A stretch of DNA of 64,000 nt, from NCBI RefSeq assembly GCF_000014225.1, contig NC_008228.1, positions 5,123,006 through 5,187,005 of the forward strand, written 5' to 3'. Position 1 is the stretch's first letter. Every line of letters starts with the position of its first letter. This stretch comes from Paraglaciecola sp. T6c. Lineage in GTDB: Bacteria; Pseudomonadota; Gammaproteobacteria; Enterobacterales; Alteromonadaceae. The notes under the pieces are model-generated. The model searched no databases. It saw nothing but the letters and a program-made list of their open reading frames with translations, and was not told where the DNA came from. The position numbers and the translations under genes are program-made. Shown piece by piece: positions 9,547 through 19,234 of this stretch.

Positions 9547-10035
9547 TTAAGATGCTTTGCGCGTAGCAAGTAAAGCTGCATATGCGTCTGCAAACCCTTC
9601 AAGTGACAAGGGTAAGGTTAGTTGCTTACTTTTTTCTAACGCGAATGCGACCTTTGCGACTCGACCACCACGCATTTCCGCAAACAAAGTTTTATCGATT
9701 TTAATCACGCTTTGACATGCCACAGATGTGCACTGAGACAAGGCAACTTGAATAGCATTGTTATCATCAATCTTAATGCCAACGCCGCTGCTTTTATTCA
9801 AATTTGGTGGCATACGTAGCATTAAAACGGGAAAGCTGTTCGACATAGAGAAATTTATGTTGGCACCCAGCAAGACCTTCGTTCCCTCAGGATCCATCGC
9901 CACCAACTGACTAACAGAACAATTTCCGTGCTCGCCACACAGTAAACTCCACGAACCAAAATTCTGCTTACTCTGTGCTTGTACCGCACTAGAAATGCTT
10001 ATGCCGAGAATAAAAAAAGCAAAAATAAAACGCAT
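9547..10035 (-). CDS. IalB-family secreted protein
   Basis: A 162-aa periplasmic protein resembling the invasion-associated locus B family. The start at 10035 gives a clean signal peptide ending SAVQA, and GGAG lies eight bases before it; the in-frame ATG seven codons upstream lacks a site. The mature part has the family layout: W-x-LxCG, paired cysteines (C-SVSQL and CTSVACQSVIKID) and a basic C-terminal half (LTLPLSLEGFADAYAAL). Family members are exported, but their biochemical role is not settled. The strong terminator just upstream belongs to the preceding gene. Confidence 0.75.
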   Translation of the reverse strand: MRFIFAFFILGISISSAVQAQSKQNFGSWSLLCGEHGNCSVSQLVAMDPEGTKVLLGANINFSMSNSFPVLMLRMPPNLNKSSGVGIKIDDNNAIQVALSQCTSVACQSVIKIDKTLFAEMRGGRVAKVAFALEKSKQLTLPLSLEGFADAYAALLATRKAS

Positions 10036-10054
10036 TACACAACTCCGTTTAGGC

Positions 10055-10080
10055 AAAAAAAAGAGGAGCCATCGCTCCTC
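10055..10080 (-). terminator. Rho-independent terminator after the nidogen/PEP-CTERM gene
   Basis: A 7-bp stem GAGGAGC/GCTCCTC (10063-10069 with 10074-10080) with a four-base loop is followed on the minus strand by eight T residues (read as A on the plus strand, 10055-10062). It isolates the surface-protein gene from the IalB gene. Confidence 0.85.
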
Positions 10081-10098
10081 TTTTCAATCGATAAAGTC

Positions 10099-11523
10099 TT
10101 AAGCGCGACGCTTTCTTGCGCGTAAGAATACCAACAAAGATAACGCGAAGATACCAAGTCCAGCAGGTGCAGATACCGCCTGAGGGTCGTCAACGAATTC
10201 GGTAATTGCATTTTGGTTCATGTTAATTGTGCCAGCTGCATCAAAGGTCAATGCGGTTACAAATGCATTGGGATCCGTTGGATCTACCATTTCTGAAGTC
10301 TCAATACCAAGAATACGGAAACGGTCAACCGCGGTGGTGAAGTCAAACGTTACACCTCCAAGCAAATCTTCCCCAGTATCGTACCAATCCATCAAGGCGG
10401 CATCCCACAACCAAAGGTCATAAACATCATCGCCAAAACCAGTAGGTAACATAACCGAGGTAATGCTAGGGCCGCTATTGACGATATAGTCATAACCAAC
10501 CGCTACATCTGGGTCGATGAAAATCGGTGTTTCAGGCTCGATAATAACGAATTCAAAGTTGTAGTCAGTTGGTGTTTCAGGATTAATTACTGGAATAAGC
10601 GGGTTTTCAGCGTTGTCACCCGGTAATTCACCATCACGAATGGCAAATTTCCAAATACCCGCAGTACCTGTGTTGCTGTCAGCTGTATCTAAGTTTACGA
10701 CTTCACCAGTGCGTGAACCTGGAAGTGTGAAGAAGTTTACGCCATCACCAGCATCATAACCCGCTTGAGCAGGTGTACCACCAAGGCCGTTCTCACCGTC
10801 TGATGCATCACCGGTGGTCCAGTTAATGTCTTCATAACGGAACTCCACATCGAAGTTGCCAGCACCAGTGTCAGCACGGTCAATCAGAACTAACTGAAAG
10901 GTATTCGTTAGCGAGCTATCTTCATTGAAAAAGCCAACACTGTCCCATGTAATCACCATGGTTTCAGCATTCGGCGAGCCAATAAATACGTCACCACAGT
11001 CGTCACAACCTGTGTCTACATCAGCCCAAAAGGGGGCAATCATAGCAATCGTATTTAAATCAGCGGGCATTGGAATATCATCATTTTCGGTTGTGGTAAA
11101 TGCTGAATTAGTTTGCGCTTGAGGCATCTCAATACAGTCTACTTCACATCCGCCGCCGTCATTGTCATTGTCATTGTCATTGTCATTGTCACCAAAGCGA
11201 GTAATGGGAAATTCCTCTGGCGTAAAAGAGCTCACGGCGCCATTGAAGCTAATATTGCCATTATTGTTTACGTAGAAGGAATCGTGAGTACGACCGAAAA
11301 AGTTAACGCCCGAGTCAAAACCTAAGCCTTCATAATCGTTGAAGAAAATTTCTCCGCTTGATCCATCATCATTTTTTTCTAGTGCTATTTGGCCAAAACC
11401 TGACTCACCTGCACCCTCCCAACCTTCCAGTAACACACTTGCGTTTGCCGAGAGAGAGGAAATACTGGTTGCCATAACACCACTGAGGGTAACGGCCTTT
11501 ACTAACTTCTTGAAATCAAACAT
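10099..11523 (-). CDS. Secreted nidogen-domain protein with PEP-CTERM-like sorting tail
   Basis: A 474-aa exported, strongly acidic protein. The signal peptide covers residues 1-29. A nidogen-like (NIDO) region follows, with EGLGFDSGVNFFG, FYVNNNGNISFNG and IAPFWADVDTG. The C-terminus has the tripartite PEP-CTERM plan: a short SAPAG motif, a hydrophobic helix and the basic tail RARKRRA. Such tails are processed by exosortase/archaeosortase-type enzymes in bacteria that make exopolysaccharide. An 11-residue Asp-Asn run (residues about 112-122) is encoded by a hexanucleotide repeat. Several cysteine pairs (DCGD, GGGCEVDC) suggest disulphides. The likely role is cell-surface or biofilm matrix; the ligand is unknown. 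Confidence 0.82.
   Translation of the reverse strand: MFDFKKLVKAVTLSGVMATSISSLSANASVLLEGWEGAGESGFGQIALEKNDDGSSGEIFFNDYEGLGFDSGVNFFGRTHDSFYVNNNGNISFNGAVSSFTPEEFPITRFGDNDNDNDNDNDGGGCEVDCIEMPQAQTNSAFTTTENDDIPMPADLNTIAMIAPFWADVDTGCDDCGDVFIGSPNAETMVITWDSVGFFNEDSSLTNTFQLVLIDRADTGAGNFDVEFRYEDINWTTGDASDGENGLGGTPAQAGYDAGDGVNFFTLPGSRTGEVVNLDTADSNTGTAGIWKFAIRDGELPGDNAENPLIPVINPETPTDYNFEFVIIEPETPIFIDPDVAVGYDYIVNSGPSITSVMLPTGFGDDVYDLWLWDAALMDWYDTGEDLLGGVTFDFTTAVDRFRILGIETSEMVDPTDPNAFVTALTFDAAGTINMNQNAITEFVDDPQAVSAPAGLGIFALSLLVFLRARKRRA
11158..11190. repeat. Hexanucleotide tandem repeat (GTCATT x5 plus GTC)
   Basis: Five perfect copies of a 6-base unit plus half a copy lie inside the NIDO/PEP-CTERM gene and encode alternating Asp and Asn. 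Unit gain or loss would keep the reading frame and only change the length of the acidic linker. Confidence 0.95.
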
Positions 11524-11724
11524 TTATTACATCCTTTTGTTTACACCGAAATCATTCAGAGGTGCGCAAAAGCAATTACTAGACCACAAGATAAAATCTG
11601 ATGAAAAACATGTAGTTATCATGAATAACGGGAGTTAGTAGATTCGAAATGTAAAATTATTTGACAGTTATCGCAAAATGTGAGGTTAATTAAATACTCT
11701 TTGAGCAGGATTTAGGCAACAGGA

Positions 11725-11749
11725 AAAGCCAAGACGAGTGCTTGGCTTT
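11725..11749 (-). terminator. Probable terminator of ndh
   Basis: A 9-bp inverted repeat AAAGCCAAG/CTTGGCTTT with a seven-base loop lies 17 bases past the ndh stop. On the minus strand it continues into TTTTCC, a modest T tract. Confidence 0.65.
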
Positions 11750-11765
11750 AGTAACTCATTGACGG

Positions 11766-13058
11766 TTAATGTAATTTCAGTTTTGGCCCAACAAATTTGC
11801 TCACTCTGCGACTCAGCATGGTTAGGGTTGCTTTTAACCATCCATGCACTGCGAACTGGTGCATACTGTAGAGTGAGGTGTACACCAAGCGCGCTAGCTT
11901 ACCTTCCACAAACATGCTGCTGTTAGACAGGTTACCCATTAAGCTGCCTACTGTGCTGTACTTACTCAAGTGAACAAGCGAACCATAATCACTATATTGA
12001 TAGTTTTCAAACTCCTTACCTTGGAGTTGATTAACTATATTTTTGTACACTGTCGATGCCATTTGATGAGCAGATTGCGCTCGAGGGGGTACCCAAGTAC
12101 CGTCTTCTTGCTGAAACGCACAGCAGTCACCTAGCACGTATATGTCTTGGTGGTTCTTAGCCCTTAACTGCGGATCGACCAAAATTTGTTGCGCGCGATT
12201 GGTTTCAAACATATCGAGCTCTTTAATCAGATTAGGCGCTTTAACACCTGCTGCCCATACCATTAAATCTGCTTCGATGAGTTCGTCATCAGCAGTGACA
12301 AATCCATTTTTCTCAGCCCTTGTCACTTTTGTATCTTCATACAGCTTTACGCCAATTTTTTGTAACGCGTTTTTGGCTGCATAGGCGATGCGCTCCGGCA
12401 GTGCTGGCAATATTCTGGGGCCCGCTTCAATGATCGAGATCTCTAGGCGCTGGGCCGACATGGCAGGCATACCATAAGCCCGGGATAAATTTGCAACATG
12501 ATGTAATTGTGCTGCTAACTCAGTACCCGTTGCGCCAGCTCCGACAATCGATACTCGTAGCATCGATTGTTGAGTATTGGGCTGGTTGACCTTCAGCATT
12601 TGGTTGAGCAACGCACGATGAAAACGCTCAGCTTGCTCTAAAGAATCCAAGAAATAGCTGTGCTCTTTCACGCCTGGCGTACCAAAGTCATTACTCACAC
12701 TTCCAACCGCTAATACGAGTATGTCGTACTCAATACTGCGCTCAGGCAGGATCAGCTGGCCTTCTTCATCATAAAGTGCGTCCAGCGCTATCGATTTATT
12801 TTGCTCATCGATACCTTTCAATGTGCCTTGCTGAAATTCATATTTAAGACGACTAGCATGAATGCGATAATCCACTCCATCGGAGTTTTTATCGATAATG
12901 CCAGCCGCCACTTCGTGTAAAAGTGGCTTCCAAACATGTGTTCTGACCTTATCGACCAAGACCAGCTCCACAGCTGCGTGCTTACGACAATAGCGGCTTA
13001 GTTGAGCAACTAACTCAAGACCACCCGCCCCGCCGCCTACAACGACTATTCGTTTCAT
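11766..13058 (-). CDS. ndh: Type II NADH:quinone oxidoreductase
   Basis: A 430-aa single-subunit, non-proton-pumping NADH dehydrogenase that passes electrons from NADH to the quinone pool at the inner face of the cytoplasmic membrane. The N-terminal FAD site is IVVVGGGAGGLEL, the second nucleotide (NADH) site is VSIVGAGATGTELAAQL, and YVLGDCCAF is the C-terminal FAD-contact motif. The C-terminal part (LYSMHQFAVHGWLKATLTMLSRRVSKFVGP) is the amphipathic membrane-binding region seen in E. coli Ndh (434 aa). It is monocistronic. Confidence 0.93.
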   Translation of the reverse strand: MKRIVVVGGGAGGLELVAQLSRYCRKHAAVELVLVDKVRTHVWKPLLHEVAAGIIDKNSDGVDYRIHASRLKYEFQQGTLKGIDEQNKSIALDALYDEEGQLILPERSIEYDILVLAVGSVSNDFGTPGVKEHSYFLDSLEQAERFHRALLNQMLKVNQPNTQQSMLRVSIVGAGATGTELAAQLHHVANLSRAYGMPAMSAQRLEISIIEAGPRILPALPERIAYAAKNALQKIGVKLYEDTKVTRAEKNGFVTADDELIEADLMVWAAGVKAPNLIKELDMFETNRAQQILVDPQLRAKNHQDIYVLGDCCAFQQEDGTWVPPRAQSAHQMASTVYKNIVNQLQGKEFENYQYSDYGSLVHLSKYSTVGSLMGNLSNSSMFVEGKLARLVYTSLYSMHQFAVHGWLKATLTMLSRRVSKFVGPKLKLH

Positions 13059-13546
13059 AAAAATTACCTTTTAAAGTTGCGATAGAATAGGGTTTAACCT
13101 TGCCATGGGCTGAAGACATGAAAAACAGCGAAGAAGATTGGAATAAGCAGCTGGTGGAACAAGCAGCGAAGAATTGGCTAAGGAAAGATACAGAATCATC
13201 AGTTGTGATTAAACATCTGATTTTAAATGAATAAAGGGTATCAAAAATGAACAGAGAAGAGGTAAGCAAGTACACACTAACTCTTTGCTGTATGGCGAAA
13301 AAATAACTGTTCATCGAAGACGAAATGATGGCGCTCAGAGCGTATATCGGCCGGAAAATGTTGGTGCGCTTAGTGATAACGGCCCAAACAGCGCCCTTAT
13401 CATTCACAGATAGCCTGACTCGAAAAAAAGTAAGCAGCAGCGGCGCTAACACTTTGTACACAGTAAACTCCAAGTGAAGCAGGGCCCAAGTTGTGAGCCC
13501 TGATCATATTTATAAAAAGCGCTAATCTAATAGGCTATTGAAATAG
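13059..13546. other. Intergenic region with two weak small reading frames
   Basis: This 490-base gap lies between ndh and proA. On the plus strand there is a 38-codon frame at 13118-13234 (starts MKNSEEDWNKQL) and a 50-codon frame at 13325-13477. Neither has a good ribosome site or a recognised family. An inverted repeat CAGGGC/GCCCTG (13480-13502) lies before proA's 3' end but lacks a T tract on the proA strand. Nothing firm can be called. Confidence 0.35.
13118..13234 (+). CDS. Possible 38-aa small protein (weak)
   Basis: A short frame with acidic, Trp-containing composition (EEDWNKQLVEQAAKNWLRKD) that could form an amphipathic helix. There is no clear Shine-Dalgarno, no recognised family and no operon partner. 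It is listed only because it is compositionally protein-like and divergent from ndh. Confidence 0.2.
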   Translation: MKNSEEDWNKQLVEQAAKNWLRKDTESSVVIKHLILNE

Positions 13547-14797
13547 CTACCCGCGTACTTCACCATCACCCAACACAATAAATTTTTGAGTGGTTAGCGA
13601 CTCAGCGCCCATTGGTCCGTAAGCGTGTAATTTACTTGTCGATATACCAATTTCTGCGCCTAAGCCTAATTCGCCGCCATCCGAGAAACGCGACGAGGCG
13701 TTAGCCATCACCACGGCTGAATTCAAAGTACGAATAAACTGCTGTGCTCGGCTGAAGTCTTGTGTGGCAATCACCTCTGTATGCCCTGAACTGTATGTTT
13801 CAATATGCTCAATCGCAGTATCAAAATCATCTACTATACGCACTGCGATTTCCATCGCTAAGTACTCAGCATGCCAATCATCTTGTGTAGCAAGAGATGC
13901 ATTATCGAAATATTGTAGGCTTCGCTCACAGCCGTGAACCTTAACCTTATGCTCGTTAAATAACGCTTTCACCTTCGGCATAAACGTTGGAGCGATATCT
14001 TGATGCACTAACAAGGTCTCAAGTGAGTTACATACGCCTGTGCGCTGAGTTTTGCCGTTCTTTAGTAGATTGAGTGCCTTATTTTCATCAGCGGCATCAT
14101 CCACATATAAATGACACACGCCCTTGTAATGCTGAATCACAGGTATTCTGCTATTTTCGCTTACAAATCTAATCAGACCTTCACCACCCCGTGGAATAAT
14201 CAAATCAATATCTTCGTTAAGGGTCATCAGTTCATTCATGACTGCGCGGTCAGGATTTGGCACAACAACCACTGCAGCGGGGTCAATTTCGTGCTTCTCT
14301 AAGGCGTAACTGATACACGCGGCAAGCGCCAAGTTCGAATGTAGGGCTTCTTTTCCGCCGCGTAATACAACGGCGTTACCGGCTTTTAAGCATAACGCTG
14401 CGGCATCAATAGTCACATTCGGGCGAGACTCGTAAATCATAGCGATCACGCCTAAGGGAATACGCATTCGCCCTACTTGAATGCCGCTCGGCATTTGTTG
14501 CATATGGTCAATACTGCCCACGGGGTCTGCTTGCGCTGCGATATCAAAAACCGCATTTGCAATACCTTGGATACGCTGCGGCGTCAGTAATAAACGATCA
14601 AGCATGGCATCGTCCAAATTGTTATCTCGCCCGGCTGCTAAATCTTTTTCATTGGCTACAATAATGGTTTCAGTTTGGCCCAACATCCGCTCTGCGATGT
14701 CTTTTAGCAGTGTTTCTTTTTGAGTGGCAGACAGTTTAGCTACCTGACGCGAGGCAATACGTGCCGCTTTGGCCGCTTGAGCGATTGAAAATTCCAT
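13547..14797 (-). CDS. proA: Glutamate-5-semialdehyde dehydrogenase (gamma-glutamyl phosphate reductase)
   Basis: A 416-aa cytoplasmic enzyme, the second step of proline synthesis. It reduces gamma-glutamyl phosphate to glutamate semialdehyde with NADPH. Diagnostic stretches are MIYESRPNVTIDAAALCLKAGNAV in the cofactor domain, IPRGGEGLIRFV, and the catalytic Cys region KTQRTGVCNSLETLLVH. The C-terminal FSDGGELGLGAEIGIST is also typical. Length equals the family norm (E. coli 417). It lies 48 bases after proB and is co-transcribed with it; ProB and ProA channel the labile phosphate intermediate. Confidence 0.97.
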   Translation of the reverse strand: MEFSIAQAAKAARIASRQVAKLSATQKETLLKDIAERMLGQTETIIVANEKDLAAGRDNNLDDAMLDRLLLTPQRIQGIANAVFDIAAQADPVGSIDHMQQMPSGIQVGRMRIPLGVIAMIYESRPNVTIDAAALCLKAGNAVVLRGGKEALHSNLALAACISYALEKHEIDPAAVVVVPNPDRAVMNELMTLNEDIDLIIPRGGEGLIRFVSENSRIPVIQHYKGVCHLYVDDAADENKALNLLKNGKTQRTGVCNSLETLLVHQDIAPTFMPKVKALFNEHKVKVHGCERSLQYFDNASLATQDDWHAEYLAMEIAVRIVDDFDTAIEHIETYSSGHTEVIATQDFSRAQQFIRTLNSAVVMANASSRFSDGGELGLGAEIGISTSKLHAYGPMGAESLTTQKFIVLGDGEVRG

Positions 14798-14845
14798 TCT
14801 TAAACACCTTTTAAATTGATAACAAACTTCATTGAACCGCGATAG

Positions 14846-15943
14846 CTAGAGTAAAACCAAATCGTCACGATGAATGGCAACCTCACCCGATGAATAACCT
14901 AGAATAGGTTCGATTCTATCGCTTCGTTGCCCCTTTATTTGCTGCAACTCACTATTGCCATATAGGGAAAGGCCTTTCCCTATTATCTGGTCTTTGAACC
15001 GAATATCAACCGCTTCACCGGGTTTAAACGCCCCTAAGACACTGGTAATACCTGAAGGAAGCAGCGAAGCGCCTTTATGGATCAGCGCCTTCTGAGCACC
15101 CTCATCAATGACTAACGTACCTTTTGAGCGCAACGTATGCCGTAACCACTGATTACGAGCACCGTCTTGGTTTTTCATGGGCAAGAATAACGTTCCCGGC
15201 TGCCGCCCTTGAGCAAGTTGCTCAAACACATCTGGATTGCGACCATTGACGATTAACGTTTGAATCCCACTTTTAGCACACTTCTCGGCGGCCTGAATTT
15301 TGGTGCGCATGCCTCCAGTACCCACACTTGTACCGGCTCCACCGGCTAAGTCATGAATACTTTGATCAATCTCATGTACCGTCGGAATGAACTTGGCAAG
15401 TGGGTTTTGCCTTGGGTCTGCTTCATACAAGCCATCAATATCAGAACAAATAATCAAAGTATCAGCTTGGGCAACTAACGCGGTATAAGCCGCTAAGTTA
15501 TCATTGTCGCCTACTTTTAATTCATTAATAGCAACCGTGTCGTTTTCATTCACGATTGGTAGCGCATTGTTACGCAGCAGTTCTCGTAACGTGTTTTTGA
15601 TATTGACGTAGCGAGTGCGATTATGCAGATCATCAGACGTCAGCAAGATTTGTGCGCAGTCGAAATCAAATAAACGCGCCCAATTCGCCATCATATGCGT
15701 TTGCCCAATCGCAGCCATCGCCTGCTTTTCAGCGATCGATGGGTGATGTTTATAGCCAATTTTACCGCGTCCAGCTGCAACACTACCTGAAGAGACTAAA
15801 ATCACCTCTTTCCCCTGAGCGCGGCTGGTCACAATAAATTGCGCTATGGGTAACAAGTATTTACTACTACACGCTTTGCCGTCAGGGGCGATAAGGGCAC
15901 TACCGACTTTGATAACGGCCCGTTGCCACGAGAGTTGTGACAT
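14846..15943 (-). CDS. proB: Glutamate 5-kinase
   Basis: A 365-aa enzyme, the first and feedback-regulated step of proline synthesis (glutamate + ATP to gamma-glutamyl phosphate). The N-terminal amino-acid kinase domain has VIKVGSALI, VSSGSVAAGRGKIG, NENDTVAINELKVGDNDNLAA and GTGGMRTKIQAAEKC. The C-terminal PUA domain (about residues 275-360) is the long, E. coli-like form. It is the first gene of proBA on the minus strand, divergent from the M1 peptidase with about 300 bases of regulatory space. Confidence 0.96.
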   Translation of the reverse strand: MSQLSWQRAVIKVGSALIAPDGKACSSKYLLPIAQFIVTSRAQGKEVILVSSGSVAAGRGKIGYKHHPSIAEKQAMAAIGQTHMMANWARLFDFDCAQILLTSDDLHNRTRYVNIKNTLRELLRNNALPIVNENDTVAINELKVGDNDNLAAYTALVAQADTLIICSDIDGLYEADPRQNPLAKFIPTVHEIDQSIHDLAGGAGTSVGTGGMRTKIQAAEKCAKSGIQTLIVNGRNPDVFEQLAQGRQPGTLFLPMKNQDGARNQWLRHTLRSKGTLVIDEGAQKALIHKGASLLPSGITSVLGAFKPGEAVDIRFKDQIIGKGLSLYGNSELQQIKGQRSDRIEPILGYSSGEVAIHRDDLVLL

Positions 15944-16244
15944 GAGAAATCCTACCGAGTTAATATGCCTTTAGAGTACGACAAACCCGCCTAGAAACAA
16001 GCATTAGTCGTTATAAGCTATGGTCTTTTAGGAAGAAATTATATTTATCAGATAAACCCGCTAAAATACCAATCTCACAATTTGAAGGTAAAAGTCAGCT
16101 TATGTGTACAATTTGCTTACAATGTTATTGTGCGCGATTGTTCACGTGTTCAAGATTTGCTGATTTTTTTGTTATATTATCACCTTCGTGTTGGAAAATA
16201 ATAACGAATTCAATGCAGCTCGAAATACAAAATCAGGGAATCAA

Positions 16245-18695
16245 ATGTTTAATAAAATAGTCACTACAGCGTTAATTTCGCTGTTATCGATCAGTGCTGC
16301 GAATGCCGCTATCGAACAAACCAAAGGCGACTTTAAAGATAAGTTCCGCCAGTTAGATGAGTCACTTCCTACGCCAAATGTATACCGAAACGCCGCTGGG
16401 CAACCGGGGCATCAATATTGGCAGCAAGCTGTAGACTACAAAATTAAAGTGCATTTAAACGAGGAAAAGCGTCGTTTAGAAGCCAGTGAAAGCATTACTT
16501 ATAAAAATAACTCGCCTGACACGTTAAGATATTTGTGGCTGCAGTTAGATCAAAATAAATTTAGAAATGACTCCATGTCAGCTATGACGACCACCTTTGG
16601 TGGTATAGGCGCTCGTGGTCCTGCTACTCAAGGCGCGACCAACAGTAAGCCTGCACAATTGAGCTTAGCCGCATTGCGACGAGACCAATTCGTGGCCGAT
16701 CATGAACTTGGCTACGACATCCAAAAAGTCGTTGATTCTACTGGTTCTAAGCTGCACCACGTTATCGTCGGCACGAATATGCGTATCGATTTGGCACAGC
16801 CTTTAGCGCCTGGAAAGTCTGTCGATTTTGCGATTGATTTTGCTTACAACATAGTGGAAGAAGATGCCGTATCGGCTCGTTCTGGTTATGAGCACTTCCC
16901 TGATGACGAACGTGATGGCGGCAATGATATCTTCTTACTTGCCCAGTGGTTCCCACGCCTACACGCTTATACCGACTATGAAGCATGGACCAACAAAGAG
17001 TTTATTGGCCGCGGTGAATTCACTCTCGAGTTTGGTGATTATGATGTTGAAATGACCGTTCCAGCGGATCACATCGTAAGCTCTACAGGTGTGCTACAAA
17101 ATCCTAAGCAAGTACTTACTTCAACTCAGCGTAAACGTTTGAAAGAAGCTGAAACCGCAAAACGTCCTGTGTTTGTCGTAACCGCTGATGAAGCATTGGA
17201 AAATGAAAAGGCCGGTACCAGTAAAGAAAAAACCTGGAAATTCAGTGCTCAAAACGTACGCGACTTCGCATGGGCATCATCACGTAAGTTCATGTGGGAT
17301 GCCAAAGGTCATCCACAAAAAGGTTCAGAGCAGTCATTAGTCATGGCGATGTCTTTTTATCCTAAAGAAGGCGGCGATTTATGGAAGAAATATTCGACTG
17401 AATCAGTAGTGCATACATTAGATGTGTACTCTCGCTTTTCATTTGATTATCCCTACCCGACGGCGCAATCGGTCAATGGTCCTGTCGGTGGCATGGAATA
17501 CCCCATGATTTCGTTTAACGGCCCGCGTACTGAATTACAGGACGACGGCAGCCGTACCTATTCTCAGGCTGAAAAGCGCTTCTTGATTGGCGTCGTTATT
17601 CACGAAGTAGGACATAACTACTTCCCAATGATTGTTAACTCAGATGAGCGTCAATGGTCATGGATGGATGAAGGGTTAAACAGCTTTTTAGATGGCGTTG
17701 CTGGTCGCGAATGGGATCCAACAATTCCTTGGGGTGTGGAGCCGCGTGATGTAGTAGGTTACATGAAATCTTCATCTCAGGTGCCTGTGATGACCCAATC
17801 TGATAGCGTATTGCACCTTGGCCCTAACGCGTATACCAAACCAGCTGTGGCCCTTAATATATTGCGTGAAACTATTCTTGGTCGTGAGCTATTTGATTTT
17901 GCTTTTAAAGAATACGCCCAACGCTGGATGTTTAAGCGCCCAACACCGTCAGACTTTTTCCGCACCATGGAAGAAGCCAGTGGTGTTGATTTAGATTGGT
18001 TCTGGCGTGGATGGTTTTACACCACAGATCACGTTGATATCTCCTTGGATAAGATCTCTAAACTGCGTTTAGATACCAAAAATCCAGACATCGATTTTGA
18101 TCGTCAGCGCCAAGAAGAGTTAGATAAGCCTCTGTCTTTGACCGACGAGCGTAATAAAGCCGAAGGTAAAGAGCTTTGGGTTGACAGATTCTCTGACATT
18201 ACCGACTTCTACGACGAGAATGATCGCTTCACAGTGACCAACAAAGAACGTAATAAATACAACAAATTCCTAAAAGACCTTGAGCCTTGGGAACGCACAG
18301 CATTTGATCGTGCCGTCAAAGAAGACAAAAACTATTACGTGCTTGATTTCTCAAACAAAGGTGGCTTAGTCATGCCAATCATTCTTGAGCTTACCTTTGC
18401 CGATGGCAGCAAGGAGAATCAATACATCCCAGCTGAAATCTGGCGTCGAACCCCTAAAGCGGTGAGCAAATTGATCGTGACTGACAAGGACAAAGAATTG
18501 GTTAGCGTTTCAGTCGATCCGCGTTGGGAAACCGCCGACGTTGATGTAAGCAATAATGATTACCCTCGTAAGATTATTCCTTCACGTATCGAAGCTTACA
18601 AAGCGAAGAAGAGCACTAAGAAAGTGTCTCGCGATATCATGCAAGACATCAAAACTGAGCTCAAAGGCGATGACGAAGACGAGAATGACGACTAG
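16245..18695 (+). CDS. Secreted M1-family zinc aminopeptidase-like metalloprotease
   Basis: An 816-aa exported gluzincin. The start at 16245 is chosen because AGGGA lies seven bases upstream and the protein then begins with a signal peptide ending ANA; the frame opens 19 codons earlier without such support. The zinc site is H453-E454-x-x-H457 (HEVGH), with third ligand E476 (MDEGLNSF), giving the canonical HEXXH-x18-E. The substrate-site exopeptidase motif is GGMEYP rather than GAMEN. The C-terminal region is rich in Lys and Asp and ends in an acidic tail. It is likely periplasmic or outer-membrane associated and degrades peptides. A partner gene starts two bases after the stop. Confidence 0.9.
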   Translation: MFNKIVTTALISLLSISAANAAIEQTKGDFKDKFRQLDESLPTPNVYRNAAGQPGHQYWQQAVDYKIKVHLNEEKRRLEASESITYKNNSPDTLRYLWLQLDQNKFRNDSMSAMTTTFGGIGARGPATQGATNSKPAQLSLAALRRDQFVADHELGYDIQKVVDSTGSKLHHVIVGTNMRIDLAQPLAPGKSVDFAIDFAYNIVEEDAVSARSGYEHFPDDERDGGNDIFLLAQWFPRLHAYTDYEAWTNKEFIGRGEFTLEFGDYDVEMTVPADHIVSSTGVLQNPKQVLTSTQRKRLKEAETAKRPVFVVTADEALENEKAGTSKEKTWKFSAQNVRDFAWASSRKFMWDAKGHPQKGSEQSLVMAMSFYPKEGGDLWKKYSTESVVHTLDVYSRFSFDYPYPTAQSVNGPVGGMEYPMISFNGPRTELQDDGSRTYSQAEKRFLIGVVIHEVGHNYFPMIVNSDERQWSWMDEGLNSFLDGVAGREWDPTIPWGVEPRDVVGYMKSSSQVPVMTQSDSVLHLGPNAYTKPAVALNILRETILGRELFDFAFKEYAQRWMFKRPTPSDFFRTMEEASGVDLDWFWRGWFYTTDHVDISLDKISKLRLDTKNPDIDFDRQRQEELDKPLSLTDERNKAEGKELWVDRFSDITDFYDENDRFTVTNKERNKYNKFLKDLEPWERTAFDRAVKEDKNYYVLDFSNKGGLVMPIILELTFADGSKENQYIPAEIWRRTPKAVSKLIVTDKDKELVSVSVDPRWETADVDVSNNDYPRKIIPSRIEAYKAKKSTKKVSRDIMQDIKTELKGDDEDENDD

Positions 18696-18697
18696 TC

Positions 18698-19204
18698 ATG
18701 CCTAAATCGTTCATACGTACCTTAACCGCCTTGTTGCTGATAGCAACAAGTGCGGTTTTTGCACATCAACAGAAAACAGCCATTAGTACCGTTTTGTTTA
18801 ATCCTCGCACTGAAAACATAGAAGTGATGCATAGGTTTAATCTGCATGACGCAGAGCATGCTGTACGGCATATTTTTGGTAAAAATGCAGACATTATTGG
18901 ATCAGCGAAAACGCAACAACAATTTAGTGATTACGTGAGCAAGCGCTTTGCTATGAGCAAAGAAAATGGCCAATCGATACCACTTAAATCCGCTGGCTTT
19001 GAAATAGAAGGCAAATTCTTCTGGGTGTATCAAGAAACAGCTGAACCCGAGCAATTGGATAACCTAGTGATTAGCCACAACGCGTTGCGTGATCTATGGC
19101 CCAGCCAAATCAATACCATCAATGTAGAAGGTAAGGGCGATATTCAAACCCTGACTTTTGAAGATTCTATTGAGCTTTTAAAGGTTGAGTTCGAGCATCA
19201 TTGA
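18698..19204 (+). CDS. Small exported protein partnered with the M1 peptidase (DUF6702-like)
   Basis: A 168-aa protein with an N-terminal signal peptide ending VFAH. The mature sequence (STVLFNPRTENIEVMHRFNLHDAEHAV, then FEIEGKFFWVYQE, and FEDSIELLKVEF near the end) fits the DUF6702 family, a short beta-rich periplasmic domain often found beside M1 peptidases. The two-base gap after the peptidase gene shows they are one transcript. Function is unknown; a role in folding, localisation or regulation of the peptidase is inference. Confidence 0.75.
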   Translation: MPKSFIRTLTALLLIATSAVFAHQQKTAISTVLFNPRTENIEVMHRFNLHDAEHAVRHIFGKNADIIGSAKTQQQFSDYVSKRFAMSKENGQSIPLKSAGFEIEGKFFWVYQETAEPEQLDNLVISHNALRDLWPSQINTINVEGKGDIQTLTFEDSIELLKVEFEHH

Positions 19205-19234
19205 TTAAGTCAAACCCATAACATACCAAACACC

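Noticed and set aside
11113..11325. 70-codon plus-strand frame over the hexanucleotide repeat
   Set aside because: It is antisense to the PEP-CTERM gene and its Ile/Val run is a product of the repeat.
13015..13473. 152-codon minus-strand frame between proA and ndh
   Set aside because: It overlaps the ndh start in another frame, is Ser/Phe-rich, and has no motif or ribosome site.
16140..16155. CACGTG with flanks resembling parS
   Set aside because: The arms do not match parS and are not palindromic.
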